From Rhodamnia argentea (Eukaryota > Streptophyta > Magnoliopsida > Myrtales > Myrtaceae), in NCBI RefSeq assembly GCF_020921035.1, contig NC_063158.1, forward strand, positions 4,880,001 through 4,944,000: DNA of 64,000 nt, written 5' to 3'. Numbering within the stretch: the stretch's first letter is position 1; each line of letters begins with the position of its first letter. The notes below the pieces were generated by a model. The model did not search any database and had not been told where the DNA came from. It saw only the letters and a list, made by a program, of their open reading frames with translations. Below are positions 1 to 14,451 of this stretch, one piece after another. Both the position numbers and the translations under genes were made by a program.

Positions 1-277
1 TAGCATGCAAAACTCCTGCAGTACAATACGGAGCCGTAATTAACAGAACGCAGACCATAGTGGTCCTCTCTTAAGATTCAGTTTGCATACTTGCAATCAC
101 ATAGTTGACTTATTCCAGACAGCATATGACTAAATGTGCCATCGAATTTGAGTCCTTTCTTTCGCGTTTTTTTCTGTGGATGTGGCATCCGCGCCATCCA
201 ACCTTAAGTCAGTGAGTTCATCCGCTGCAAACGCTTTTACACCGCCGTCCCCTGACATCAACCTTAAATGTCGCCAG

Positions 278-512
278 GTGCAAGTTTGAGGACATTCTTC
301 TGGAGATGGACCGCGTATTGCGGCCCGAAGGCACGATCCTCCTGCGGGATGAGGTTGATACGATGAACGAGGTAAGGAAGATCGCTGGAGGAATGAGGTG
401 GGATATCAAGTTGGTGGATCACGAGGATGGCCCCCTCGTGCCCGAGAAGATATTGGTCGGGGTCAAACAGTATTGGGTCGGTAGCAGTGGCAACAGCACG
501 TCGGACATGTAG
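278..512 (+). CDS. Last exon of a PMT-type putative methyltransferase (partial)
   Basis: The reading frame after a splice acceptor ending at 277 starts with [18 protein letters not shown] and ends KQYWVGSS...STSDM with a stop at 510-512. This is the C-terminal end of the plant probable methyltransferase (PMT2/PMT14-like, DUF248) family: type II membrane proteins of the Golgi thought to methylate pectin-like polysaccharides. The family landmarks visible are the RVLRPEG strand, the IAGGMRW motif and the [13 protein letters not shown] motif. The first base of the exon completes a split codon. The rest of the gene lies left of the window, and bases 1-277 look like intron. Family assignment is by recalled motifs. 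I cannot tell whether the full gene is intact. Confidence 0.72.
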
Positions 513-1690
513 AAGATCTCACATTCTTTTCCCCAGGTTTCAATGGAAGCCAAAGAAATCCCATTTGGATTTGAGCAGGGCCATCAGCAGAAATGCAAGT
601 TCCTATCATATGGGGATGCAAGTGTTCTTTCATAGGCCATTCTGTTTAGCACTTACTTGTTTTGGATTTCTTAGGAGGATTTGCCAGGGTAAAACCCAAA
701 ATGGCTTTTCACACTGCCAAAATAATCAGGCTATCTGTCACCCGGGATTTCGCCGGGCCTGTGTAACGATCATAATGAAAGTTCCTGGATCAGTCGTCAC
801 GCTACTGCTCGTGTCAAACTCACCATTCAGCTTTGCTCTAAGGTATCGAGTTTCATTCGCGACCATCCCCAACTCATTAGAAGAGGACAAACTGCACCAT
901 TCTCGCCCGCAAAGTTCTAAAAGCTCGAACGCGTTCGGAATGCTTACTCCACACGCTGAGCCGGGCGCCATCCTGGCCTCTGTTTGAGCATTACCCTTCT
1001 TGAATGTCTCCTCTGTCGAATATGGTCGACCGAGGTACAGTCTAGATCAACTACCACACATGATTTTTTTGGTCACTTTACAGTTGGAACGCTATGATTA
1101 TGCAAATTCGCTTGACCCCTAGTTGATGTCCGGTCCTGTCCTGTCCTGAACTACTGTTGTCACATTTCCAGCCATGGCCTTCCCGACTTTAATCTCCAAT
1201 TTTTTTTTTTTTTTGCTACCTCCTTTTCTGGCCATACGCGTAAGAAAAGAAATTAAAATGAAAAACATCTCATCGTCAACCAACGTTGATAGCATCACCT
1301 GGCTGCACTTCGAGAATTTTAATAATTATTAGTATCAAAGCAAGCACTAATCTGGATTAGGCCCTCGAATCAAAAGTCGTATGTTTGACTTATGTTTTTT
1401 TAGTCGCGTGATGAGAGAGAGAATTTGTTATAATTACTATTGGGGACCGACCAGTCATAATTTAATAATTTATAATTTGCCGTCCGACATCAATCTATGT
1501 TTTTCGCCGATTTTTTTTTTTTAATAGCAAGAACAGAAAATAATCTCGCGACCATTTGCCGCCACGTGCCTGGTACACGCGGTGGAGCCCATTGCAAAGA
1601 GAGAGTGAAGAACTTTGCAAAATGGCAGATAATCTAGAAAATATTTATAATTCTTATTTTTTTTTTTTTTGTTTCTTTGCGCTTGTCTTG
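513..1690. other. Intergenic: methyltransferase 3' flank and TOM2A upstream region
   Basis: No convincing gene. The first few hundred bases are probably 3' UTR of the methyltransferase. Open frames in 427-987 lack family features and overlap the methyltransferase exon in another frame. A CACGTG G-box lies at 1563-1568, about 680 bases before the TOM2A start codon and upstream of its likely transcription start. Confidence 0.5.
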
Positions 1691-2246
1691 AAAAGTTTCA
1701 TCACCTTTCGTTCTTCTTCTTCTTCTTCTGCTGTCTCTCTCTCTCTCTCTCTTTCTCTCTCTGATTTCAGAGAATCCGAGGGAAACCCGAAAGGGGCTCG
1801 CGATCAGGTATCACTGCAGCCATTTTCTAACCATGGAGTTGTTAAATTCCATGCCTCTTTGTAATCCTTAAACACTTGGTCAGCTGTGGAATATAAGTAT
1901 ATTCTCTGCGGTGGTTGTTGCTCCTTTGTACCAGTTGAGTTTTTAGTTCCGTCGCCGAGTCGGTGCTTGAAATTCGCATGCACAGCATATTCAGGTTGAG
2001 CCCGCGAAGGGAAATTCGTAATCTTTGCGTTGTCGAATTCATTTGAGATGAGAAAGTGTAGGAAAAGAGAAGGTGAATTTGAGTCTGAGCTTAAGTGACT
2101 TGCATTCTAGGTAATAGATTTAGGGGAGATTTTTTTTTTTTCAGTTCTTTGGGTGAATATTGATTTACTTCCTGCAGGAGATAGCTGGGTCAGTTGAGGA
2201 AATAGTATTTGGTGGGGTTAAGTGATCAAAGGGGAGTTATTTGGAA
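1691..2246 (+). promoter_or_regulatory. TOM2A 5' UTR with CT microsatellite and probable 5' UTR intron
   Basis: A TTC/CT-rich tract at about 1710-1771 resembles the pyrimidine patches found around plant transcription starts. A donor-like CAG|GTATCA at 1807/1808 and an acceptor-like CCTGCAG ending at 2177 would remove a 370-base intron from the leader. The coding ATG follows at 2247. The splice pair is inferred from consensus only. Confidence 0.45.
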
Positions 2247-5200
2247 ATGGCGTGCCGAGGGTTTTTGGGATGCATACTGAAGCTCTTGAACTTCTTGTTG
2301 ACACTTGCTGGTCTGGCGATGGTGGGCTATGGGATCTACTTGTTTGTCGAGTACAAAAGATCATCCAGCGGCACTGTCGGTTACTCGCCCATCGGCGCTG
2401 AAGAGGGGTTGGTACAGCTTGGCCGTCCCTTGCTCGTGACGGTCTCTCTCTCGGCCAGTATTTTAGATAGTCTGCCCAAAGCTTGGTAAGCATATTGATT
2501 TCTGCACAAAGTAGATGCTGTTCAGTTCTGACTTCACCAGATTAGATATCTTTTAATTTGCATTGAAATCATATTCTCTTGGCATTGGACATTTTGTTTC
2601 CGCTCTGAGGCAGTCAGATACTTAGCCTTTGCTACATATTGTCTTTTTGTGCGAGATTTCATTTTTAGTCCATTCATGAAGGGCAAACAACCGCCAGTAA
2701 ATTTGTTTTTCTTTTGATCGGTAGAAAAACTGGTTTTCGCTCTTGATCAAAGAGGACGACCAGTCATCAATGCTACATGTAGCAATCTTTTTGCAGTTTC
2801 AGGCCTTTAAGGTTTCTGACACGGCATTTTTTTCTGTTTCTTTTCCTATCAATTTTCCTTCTGTTGCAGTTACTGAGAATGGAGATTACATAAAATAAAA
2901 AAAAAATTGGAGAATTCTACAATCCAAACTCTACCAGTGTGAGAATATTGCTCCTTATCAATTAGATGATGATGCTGCACTGGTCCATTGAGATTTGAAA
3001 AAATAATAAGAATGAAAGCCTTATATGTGAAAGAATCCTAGTGGAATTGTTGTAGTGCTGTTTCATGGGTGAAAATAATATTATATGAGATTTGACTGAA
3101 GAAGTTCGGATGACTGTTTTGGTTTCAAGTCATCTCATATGCTGCAAAACAACATCCTGCCGCTTAATATAACCAGATCTGCATCAAAATGCAGCAGTGT
3201 ATACTCTTTCCTTTAGGAGGTTGGTGGACCTCATATGTATAGCTGAACTACTTAATGGGAAATTTGGTAAAAGGTCGGCTTTGGAGGCGATCTTTGTTTG
3301 CTGCTTGGAAGATTTGTTCGTGATCTCAAGTGCTAAGCCTTGTAATATAATCGATTTTGGTGCGAATATTAACATCCAGGTTCATAGGAGATATAGACAC
3401 TTATGACAGGACTTGTGGGGTAGATTGATTGTAAGAGTGATAATAGAAATGGATGACCATTTAAAACCTAAACTGGCATCTGCCATCTGCCTTTGGTGCT
3501 CTTTTCTCATTGCCCTGAGTACTGTTATGGGTAGCTAAGATTGGAGGGGTCGGTAGTTTACTGTGACAGAACACGAAACGTGGTCAGTTGAGTTTGGTAG
3601 TCGAACTGGACATTGCAATTGACTCTCTTTGGCTATATCTGTGAGAGATACTCCATGAGGTTATTATTTATACCTAATGTAAAACTAACTTGTTGCCTAA
3701 GGTAACTTCTGAGCATTTGCCTTTTAGAACTTTTAGTGGAGTAGAATGATGTGAACTGCAGCTCATACTTAATGATGTTTCTGCAAATGAGAGTAAGCCA
3801 ACGGGAATAGAACCTGAACATATAATCTTGCCTAATGCCATCTATCTTGTACTTGTGTCGTGGTACGCGAGTTAGCTAAACTGATAAGCTGAGCTTAGCT
3901 GTTGTTCTATTCTTTTCTTTTTCCTGCCGAGACGATAACTTCAAAACTTAGTCACGCTGAAGCCTTTCTCAAAATTTTATGCTGAGTCGGCGGCTTCTAG
4001 TTTTTCGCTATTGTGCATTTCTGTATGGAACCTCTCTTTACCCTTAGGCAAGTCCACTTGAGCCCTCCTCGGAAGACTCAACTAGTGGATATTTTGGTTG
4101 GTTTCGGCAACTTGTTTTTTCTTCTGATGTAGTCTATGAATATGTTGTTGAAGAAAATATTGACAGTGCGGGATGTTCCTGTTCATTGTTCATATATCAC
4201 TCTTTACTCAGGTTTCTTGTTTAAGATGAGCCTGATTTTGCACATATCATCATGTGGAACATCCTAACGATTCTATCCTCCTCTCATTTCCTTTTTCTGT
4301 TTTTTAACACATTGATGCAGGTTCATATTCTTGTTTATCGGTGTTGGAGTGGTCCTCGTCATCATATCTTGCTTTGGATGTATCGGTACTGTAACTAGGA
4401 ATGGTTGCTGTTTGACTTGTGTATCCTCAATGAGTCTTCTTGATTCGAAATATCTCTTAGCATAGGTGATGAATTTATGAATTCTTGGATGGGAGAAGCC
4501 TACGGTTCTATAGTACGTGATGATGGTAGTCCACAGCATATTCTTCCATGTCATCGTGCCTAAATTGTTAGGACTGGGCTTTGCCGTGTTTTTCCCGGTT
4601 GGCTTTTATTGTTGACTAGTCAGTTGTTTCCTTAAGTGATGCAGTACTCAGTCTTGGTAATTTTGTTGATCTTGGTGGAGCTGGGGTGTGCTGCGTTTAT
4701 ATACTTCGACAAAAGCTGGGAAGATGTAGGTTTATATCATTTGTGATTTCTTTAGTTCGTGGATGGATAATGTCAGCTTCCTCTTTTAAACATTGAATTG
4801 CATATATGTAGGATGTGCCTACTGATAAAACTGGGGACTTTGACATGATATATGACTTTCTGAAAGAGCACTGGACCATAGTCAGATGGGTGGCTCTTGG
4901 AGTGGTGCTATTGGAGGTATGCGTAGGGAACACTCTACATAGAACACTTTCTGTGAACACTTTCAACTTTATCCACATTCGGCTCTTAAAATAATGACTT
5001 TATGCAACTGCAGGCATTGGTCTTCTTGTTGACTCTGATTGTTAGGGCAGCAAACAGACCTGCTGAGTATGACAGTGATGATGAATATGTTGCCTCACGA
5101 CAACAGACCCGGCAGCCATTGCTGAGCCGGCCACTGCCACCGCCACAGCCAGGTGCAGGCGTTCCAGTGGCCGGTGCCCTGGATCAGCGGCCAAGCAGAA

Positions 5201-5569
5201 CTGATGCTTGGAGTACTCGAATGAGGGAAAAGGTGAGTTCACTTTTATTGTATGAGGAATATCATATGCATGAATAAATCGATTTACCTATAGAAGATTG
5301 GGAATATAATAGCATACTAGCCTGAGTTCCGATATCCAGCAATGTGCATCTAATGAAACTTGAAACACTACTTAGGTGGCCCTTCTCTCTTTGTACTTAT
5401 GTTGGTATTCCACTCCAATTCTGATGAATGTTTATTTTCTTAAAACTTTCACTCGGACCAGTATGGGCTTGATACTGCTGAGTTCACATACAATCCAACC
5501 GAGTCGAACAGATACCAGCAAGTGCCGACGCAGCCAACGGAAGAAAGGAGCCGCTGCTCTATCATGTGA
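2247..5569 (+). CDS. TOM2A: TOM2A-like tetraspanin (tobamovirus multiplication protein 2A)
   Basis: Exons 2247-2485, 4321-4420, 4645-4725, 4812-4916, 5014-5232 and 5462-5569 join in frame to give 283 residues, close to the 280 known for Arabidopsis TOM2A. The protein starts MACRGFLGCILKLLNFLL and has four hydrophobic segments (about residues 9-31, 81-101, 114-134, 167-187) with a short loop between the third and fourth. The cytoplasmic tail carries AEYDSDDEY and DQRPSRTDAW motifs I recall from TOM2A, and ends CSIM, a CaaX farnesylation signal as reported for TOM2A. In Arabidopsis this tonoplast protein binds TOM1 and supports tobamovirus RNA replication; its normal role is less clear. The start is the ATG at 2247, in the MACRG context of the family. 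Intron 1 is 1.8 kb and holds no gene I recognise. Confidence 0.93.
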
Positions 5570-8158
<2,589 letters not shown>

Positions 8159-9927
8159 CTTCTTAGAAATGTGCAGCTTAATCACATGTCTATGCAAAAA
8201 TGAGATTTAGCCAGTGATTGGATATCATATGCATCAGGGGATTTTACAAGTTTTGACCTAGAAGACTTTGAACGAACTAAGTGCAATCAGTCCAAGCTTT
8301 TTTGGGGCTTATCATATCGGGCGATAGTCTTTTATATTATTCTATTTAAGTTTTCAAAATCTTGATTTTTATTGAACCTATACAAAGAATTAATTAAAAG
8401 TAATAATGTTTTTTTTTATAGAATATATATATATCAATATTCATGAATGAATTATCCCCTTCATTCCAATTCCAATTCCTATGTTAATAGGAATGGGACT
8501 TCTACTTTTCCAACGGCAACAAAAAATCTTTGTTGTATGTGTGGTTTTTCTAGTATTTTATTGTTAAGTATAGGTTGTGATACTTTCAGTCTATCTATCT
8601 ATTCAACAAATAAATAGAAGTTCTATCTATCAATATTTAGCTGCCGAACCAGTCTTTGTTGATCCTGATAAGACGTACTTAAACTAACTGATAGTGAAAA
8701 ATTTACACGTACATGCTGTTAATTGCTACATTACATTGTGTAAGAACTAAAAAGCTCTGGAGAGGGCCATGAATCACCTAATTTCAGGGTAACTCTCAGC
8801 AAAGCACTGAACAAGAGGTCGAGATCGTGCCACCCGATTAAACAAGTGACTGACCTCGCAAATTCTCCATATATGGCGGCAAGAGGTCGAGGTCATCGCC
8901 GGACCATGGTGATCATTTCATGTTGCTCATCCGAGGCAAACACTCTTTAGATTCATCTTTCACCGACCGCCCGTTTTTCTTATCAAGCTCTTGGTCTTAA
9001 ATGGTTCGATTCTTGCCAGCTACTTGATTCCAATCATCCCCTGTTGAACATGTCTCATGGGGATGAGTCTTGTTAAACACCGTGAAATCCGATGGGACTC
9101 CAGTAAACACCGATAGCAACTATCTCTATATAGAAAAGGCTGCTGTCCTGAAGAAGCCGAAATTCCTACTAAAGGATTCTACGGCAAACAGTCGATTCGA
9201 TATACCATAAAGCTGTCGATATGAGTTACAGACCCATATGTTAACTCACATTTATTTATACGGGTCATATACGGGTCACCTTAAACTCAAAATATGATTC
9301 ATAGACGGGTTATGAAAAGTAAAACCCACAAAACGATGAGTATTAGTGGATCAGTTAGTAGCTTACTTTCAACCCAACTTAAATATGGAGCTGCTCATTC
9401 TTCAAAAGCGACAGTTTTAAGGAGAAAAATTACTAAATATGGATCCTGAGAAGGGTTGGGTATGGTTCTCTGCATTTGCATTATATAAAATGATCAAAAC
9501 AGGTCAAATGAATTAATTTGGATTGAACCATTTTCGACCTGATTAAACCATTTTAACGGTCCTATAACGTAACAAACATCCGCATCTACATCCATGTAAA
9601 TACTAAGATTATGGATGAAGAGTTGCGACATAACAGAGGGGGCCAATGAAAGTGTCGAATACAATAATAGAGGAGGAGGGAGATATATTTCACTTGAGAA
9701 ACATTAATTACTATACTAGATAAGATTCTGGTCAAAATCTTCCAACGGCATCGACAAGTTTCTTACATGCACCAAAACCTGGTAAGGCTATGTAACTGCT
9801 AGCAGTTCACATGACAAATTTGGTCATTTTCAAGAGAATACGTTTTTGTTGGCTGAGCAAAGAATGGGTCCTCTTGCTCGCTAGTGCGCATGCGCGCGCG
9901 TATATTCTTTGTGGTTAACCAGGAGTC
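8159..9927. other. Intergenic between peroxidase and dioxygenase copy A
   Basis: No gene seen. It belongs to duplication copy A, apart from about 9210-9560, which has no counterpart in copy B and is probably an insertion. Short AT-rich runs occur around 8320-8460. The upstream region of the dioxygenase lacks the TATA box present in copy B. Confidence 0.5.
9210..9560. mobile_element. Probable small insertion present only in duplication copy A
   Basis: Copy B reads continuously through a CGATACC-CTATAACGTAACAA junction near 14825-14845. Copy A is interrupted at the same point by about 350 bases rich in repeated short motifs such as ACGGGTCA. The flanks CCATA and CCTATA may be remnants of a target duplication. 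I see no clear terminal inverted repeat, so the family is unassigned. Confidence 0.4.
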
Positions 9928-11404
9928 ATGGAGACCGAGGTGCTTCATAGAGTGGCTTATGCAGTTCCCTCCCTGTCGAAAATGTTCAAGCTGTCGCGTC
10001 CAGGGGCCTGGAGGAAGTTCCACCAAGCTATCTACAGCCCGCATCTGAACTTGGCAACGTCTGCAAGACCGCGTCTCTTGCGATTCCCGTCATAGACATG
10101 ATCCAGCTTGGTGAGGATCACCCCGACCACAGTGATGAGATCGGGAAGTTCCATTCAGCTTGCAAGGAATGGGGCTTCCTCCAGGTGCACCATCTTGAAT
10201 GTTTTCTTCTCAAACCAAATTCATCTCATATCACATCCTCAACGCACTTTTGAAAAGTTGAAAACTTTCAAGAACTGATATGAAAATGATTTTCGTGATC
10301 ACACAGTTGATAAACCACGGCATACCGGAAGAGTTCATGCATCAGGTGAAGATAGATACAGAGGAGTTCTTTAAGCTGCCATTGGAAGAGAAGAAGAAAT
10401 ATGGGCAGTTACCCAACACCATCGAAGGCTACGGCCTTGCCTTCGTTGTGTCAGAAGACCAGAAGCTTGACTGGGGTGACATGCTCTTCCTTTTCGGACA
10501 ACCTGCTTCCCAGAGAAACCTCAGATTTTGGCCAAAGAACCCTGCCTGTCTCAGGTAAAGTTAAAACAGATCAATTACACAAGTAACAGTTCCTAGGACT
10601 AATGTGCATGCACAATGAAACAACGTATTATCCAAGAATCAGAGAAATGCACATACAAAGTCACCAAACGAGTCTTGCCAGTTTTCCCTTTGTTCTTTCT
10701 TCCTCTCTTTTCTCGGGAATGAACAAAAGATGTAACTTTAATTTCGGCTCAACATCTCAGAGCAACCCTGGACAGTTACTCTTCAGGGTTGGTATGGATC
10801 TTACTTTTCCTCCTGAGAGCAATGGCCAAGAACTTAGGACTTTCTCCAGATGTGCTTGTGGGAATGTTTGAAGAGGGAGCACAAGCGATAAGGCCTAACT
10901 ACTATCCCCTGTGCAAGCAAGCAAACGAGGCCATGGGTCTGACCCCACACTCTGATGCCACCAGACTGACCCTGCTAAGTCAAGTGAACGATGTGGATGG
11001 ATTGCAGATCAAGAAAGATGGTAACTGGCTACCTATTAAACCTGTTCCTGGGGCATTCATTGTCAATGTAGGCGATGTCATTGAGGTAGTACGATGATTC
11101 CGCTACCCCTTCCCCCTGTGTGTGACAGTGATCCCACGATTGATGTGCGATGCAGACAATGAGCAATGAAGAGTACAAGAGCATAGAGCACAGAGCAATC
11201 GTGAATCCAGAAAAGGAACACCTCTCAATAGCTGCGTTTCACTGTCCAAACATGCAAGCTGCAATTGGCCCGTTGCCAGATCTCGCTGTAAAGAGCAGTG
11301 CGCTGTACAAAACATTGAATCATGAGCATTACGTAAGGCTAGTTCTAGGGAGCAAACTTGACGGTGAAAGCCTGTCAGACCAATTTAGACTTGGTGATGT
11401 ATGA
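9928..11404 (+). pseudogene. SRG1-like 2-oxoglutarate/Fe(II) dioxygenase, decayed tandem copy A
   Basis: Exon equivalents are 9928-10184, 10307-10554, 10761-11085 and 11156-11404. The last three match copy B in length (248, 325, 249); exon 1 is 257 bases against 258 in copy B. The missing base lies early in the exon, so the ATG at 9928 runs out of the family frame into a stop, and the family frame upstream has a TAG and no ATG. The later exons stay open and keep the iron-binding HSD and EHRA motifs. However, the 2-oxoglutarate-binding RxS motif reads HLS instead of RLS. The promoter has also lost the TATA box seen in copy B. The most likely reading is a recent pseudogene. A sequencing error could explain the frameshift alone, but not the other changes. 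Confidence 0.8.
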
Positions 11405-12480
11405 GTCGCCGGAACACTGAAAGTTTTTTAAAACTTGTTTGGGTGTGTACCAGGTTGATCAAGAAAAGGGACTGCATGTCTCAAAGATGTGGAAAGAAGC
11501 TACAGGTTCTGCAATGACCACATTTTGCTTGCAAAGCGATGTAAAGATTTAATCAAGCATTTAAATAGGAATACAAGGTCTTTTATGGAAAGGACCAGAA
11601 TGTCAATATATATCATTTCTGAATAAACCAAAACAGATCTATGGTTAGATCCTCTAAAAGCATGTGAACAGACTGGAAAATTACCACTTCCTAGTTCCAA
11701 CAAACAGTAATGTTAGACCGTCCTTTAGAAGCACACCCCAGGACCAAAAACATGTAATTCTGAAGATGCTTGCTCGACATGCATTCTAGCATTCTAGATG
11801 ATTGAGTGGTTACTAAACCAAACCTAGATCCCACGCTACCCCTTTAGATGCCTTTACCACCATGCTACAATGATGAGCAAATTATGGTAATTCTTTTACC
11901 AAAAACATCGTGAGCATGTGATAAAGACACCCAAAGAGGAGCGTGACATCTAAGCTTAATCATGGTATTGAAGAAGAAATATAGTACAGCCAAACTACCG
12001 AGAGCCCACAAGTATACAAATTTGACTGCTGTATCAAAGGATTCAAAGAACTGTTAAATTGTTTGTTATACTGGAAGAGCGATCAGCAAGCATCCTACTC
12101 CTTGACTACTTCACAGGAGAAACAACTCGCTTTGCTTTTATATGCGCAACCCAAAGATCGAATTTCCTTTTATCCTAACCTCGTTAGAGTAGGAAGACAA
12201 TAGAAAAATCGAACTTCGGACTATACATATAGCCAAAAGTTTGTAAGCTTAAGCGAGCACTTGCAGCCAAGTCACGGACGTACACATAGCAATCTAGACA
12301 TTGCCATCAAATACAGAACGCCCAACCAAGCAAAATCTTGCATCACACAAGGCTAAGTTGACATCAAAATTATGGGTTCTTCAGGCCAAGACTAGGGTCG
12401 CAGAAGAACACAATAATAACAGCAACTAGACGGGCCTCTTTAATGGAGGAGTTGAGACGCAAGTTGCAGATTACAGAGCC
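11405..12480. other. Dioxygenase copy A 3' flank, no gene seen
   Basis: This is the 3' UTR and downstream flank of copy A, similar throughout to 17504-18600 behind copy B. No open frame in it looks coding. Confidence 0.5.
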
Positions 12481-13150
12481 AAGATATATATACCTGTCAA
12501 GCAGAAGAACCGCCGAAGAAGACTGCAATAAAAATCACAAGTCACATTCGATGTCGGTACCCATATCAATCAGTGTAGCAACACCACAATGCTACACTAG
12601 TGGATTGACAGACAGATGAATTCCTATCTAGACCTCCCCAAAAATTTACTTTTGACCCCCAACCTGAAACACTTCGAGAATCTTCATAGCACCAATTTTG
12701 TCCCTCACCATGATCTACTCAACACCAGCCAAAAGCAACGACAAAGAAGACAGCAGCAGGTACGAGAGCACGATAACGGCTAAATAGGAACGTCAGCTGT
12801 GCATAATTACAGGAAAGTTTCATTTCTTTTTTTTTTTCACATATCCAAGATTGAAGAATTTGAGGCTTGTCCTACATGAAGAAAACCCAAGAAAGAAGAG
12901 AAAAGGCGAGGACATCAATACCATTGCCGACGCTGAAGCAAAGAAGCATAAGCTAAGAACATCTGAGCTTTGGCAATCATGCCTTTGCCGAACCCCCAGA
13001 ACTGAATTTATCTTTCGCCATACCAAATATGATCGTCAGCACCGAGAATCGATTCAGGAAGCTCCCAACTTGAGAGCTCCCAAGAATGGTTGATCAAGGA
13101 GCTGGCCCTCTTGCAGTTCGAAGCACCGAATAGAATATCGCGAAGAAGGA
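12480..13150 (-). other. Unrecognised minus-strand transcript-like module, copy A
   Basis: I do not recognise this block. On the minus strand it has features of a short spliced transcript: a pyrimidine-rich leader, a short open frame starting MVRDKIGAMKILEVFQ near 12715, a donor-like CAG|GTTGGG, and a mini-exon near 12510-12538 bounded by TTGCAG and GTATAT. The same block recurs at about 18600-19290, where the mini-exon splice sites persist but the short frame and donor are lost. It could be a decayed gene end or a non-coding RNA. No protein family is claimed. Confidence 0.25.
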
Positions 13151-13431
13151 AAAAAAAAAAAGAGTTAAGGCTCAAAGTGCATTTATTCCACGAAAAACTA
13201 AAATTTAAAAATATTTTTTTAAAAATAATTAATTATATATTAAAAATATTAATTTATCATCGATAATAATTTATATCTAATTATTTTTATGGGTAATAAA
13301 AATATTTTGTATTATCGATAATAATTTATACTTAGAGGTTATTTTTTGAATATTTTTTAAATTTTGAATTTTCTGTGAATGAACGCATTCAAAATTTCAC
13401 TTTTTTCTTCGTCGTGTGATTATATTTTCTA

Positions 13432-14092
13432 GGAGAAATTTCAATTAAGAGCTAAAAGTATTCTCATTTTTCTTAAATGAGGGTATGAAGTGAACTCATT
13501 ATTTTAAATAAGGACCTGAACTAACTATGACTGTTTCACATGAGAGCCCGACCTCGCCAAACGGCTAAATATTCCGACCGATCAAGGGTTATTTTGTCAA
13601 AATACAATTTAAACTTAATTTTTAGTTAAATTAAATTAAAAAAAAAAAAAAAAAAAAACATAGGCGGAAGAAGAAGAACATAGGCCGTCGCCGAGGCATC
13701 AGCGACCCCGCCAGCAATTCCTAACACCCCACCAACGGTGGGAGCAACCATAGGCGACTGCCTCCCGCCTCCTGCTTGTGTTCTTCTTCCTACATTCATC
13801 TTCTTTCCTCTTTTTTTTTTTTTTTTGTTTACATTTAGTTTTTTAATAATGAAAACATAAAAAATATAAAATATAAAAAATAAATGATCAAAATGCCCCT
13901 AATCAGTTTGTAAGTCAAGCTATTTTTTAAGATTGATATTGATAGTTCTTGCCCTTATTTGAAACAACATTCACTTCAAACAGTTTTTTAAACAGAGATG
14001 GCACTACAAGCTCTTATTTGAAATAAAATCTATTTCAGGCCCAGACAATAAGGGCACTTCACGCCCTTATTTGGAATTTTTCCCATTTTCAA
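13432..14092. mobile_element. Inverted-repeat element, family 1 (non-autonomous DNA transposon type)
   Basis: Both ends carry copies, in opposite orientation, of a roughly 30-base unit around AAATAAGGGCCTGAAGTG. The interior has a poly-A/T-flanked, GC-rich core containing CACCAACGGTGGG. The same layout appears at 25955-26430 and 27332-28190, with a single arm near 20820-20990. No transposase frame is present. Exact ends and target duplications were not resolved. Confidence 0.6.
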
Positions 14093-14347
14093 TACCCACT
14101 CAATATCAATCATCATCCTGGGAAACAGACGTTCGACCCATCCACGCGAAAGACCAGCACTGGTTTCAGGCTTTATGATGCTTGGAACATTCGTTCTGCA
14201 GTACAGTCTTAGAATTTTGTGAGGCAAAGTGAGATCCACCCGAGAAAGGGAGGCACCCAGAAGGCAAATGTTACTGCGATTCTCGAACTACAGATGAGTC
14301 TGGGCTTTCCTCTAGAATTCTGCTTCTACTGGCTTTCTAAATGCGGG

Positions 14348-14451
14348 TGCCTCGCTTGATCAGGTGACGCCTTTTCGAGTTCGGCAACCACAACCTCCTC
14401 AACATCCTCCAAGGCAGGGGATGTCTCCTATCATCTCATCATGCCTTCATC
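14348..14451 (+). pseudogene. Broken fragment of peroxidase exon 4
   Basis: This stretch matches about 7891-7990 of the peroxidase: the GTGACGCC, GAGTTCG, CTCAACATCCTCC and GGCAGGGG blocks occur in the same order. It has small insertions that break the frame. It marks where duplication copy B begins, and it is followed at once by sequence corresponding to about 8806 of copy A, so roughly 800 bases between were lost or never copied. Confidence 0.8.

Noticed and set aside
427-987. Open frame of 186 codons after the methyltransferase exon
   Set aside because: It overlaps the recognised exon in another frame, has no family features, and lies where a 3' UTR is expected.
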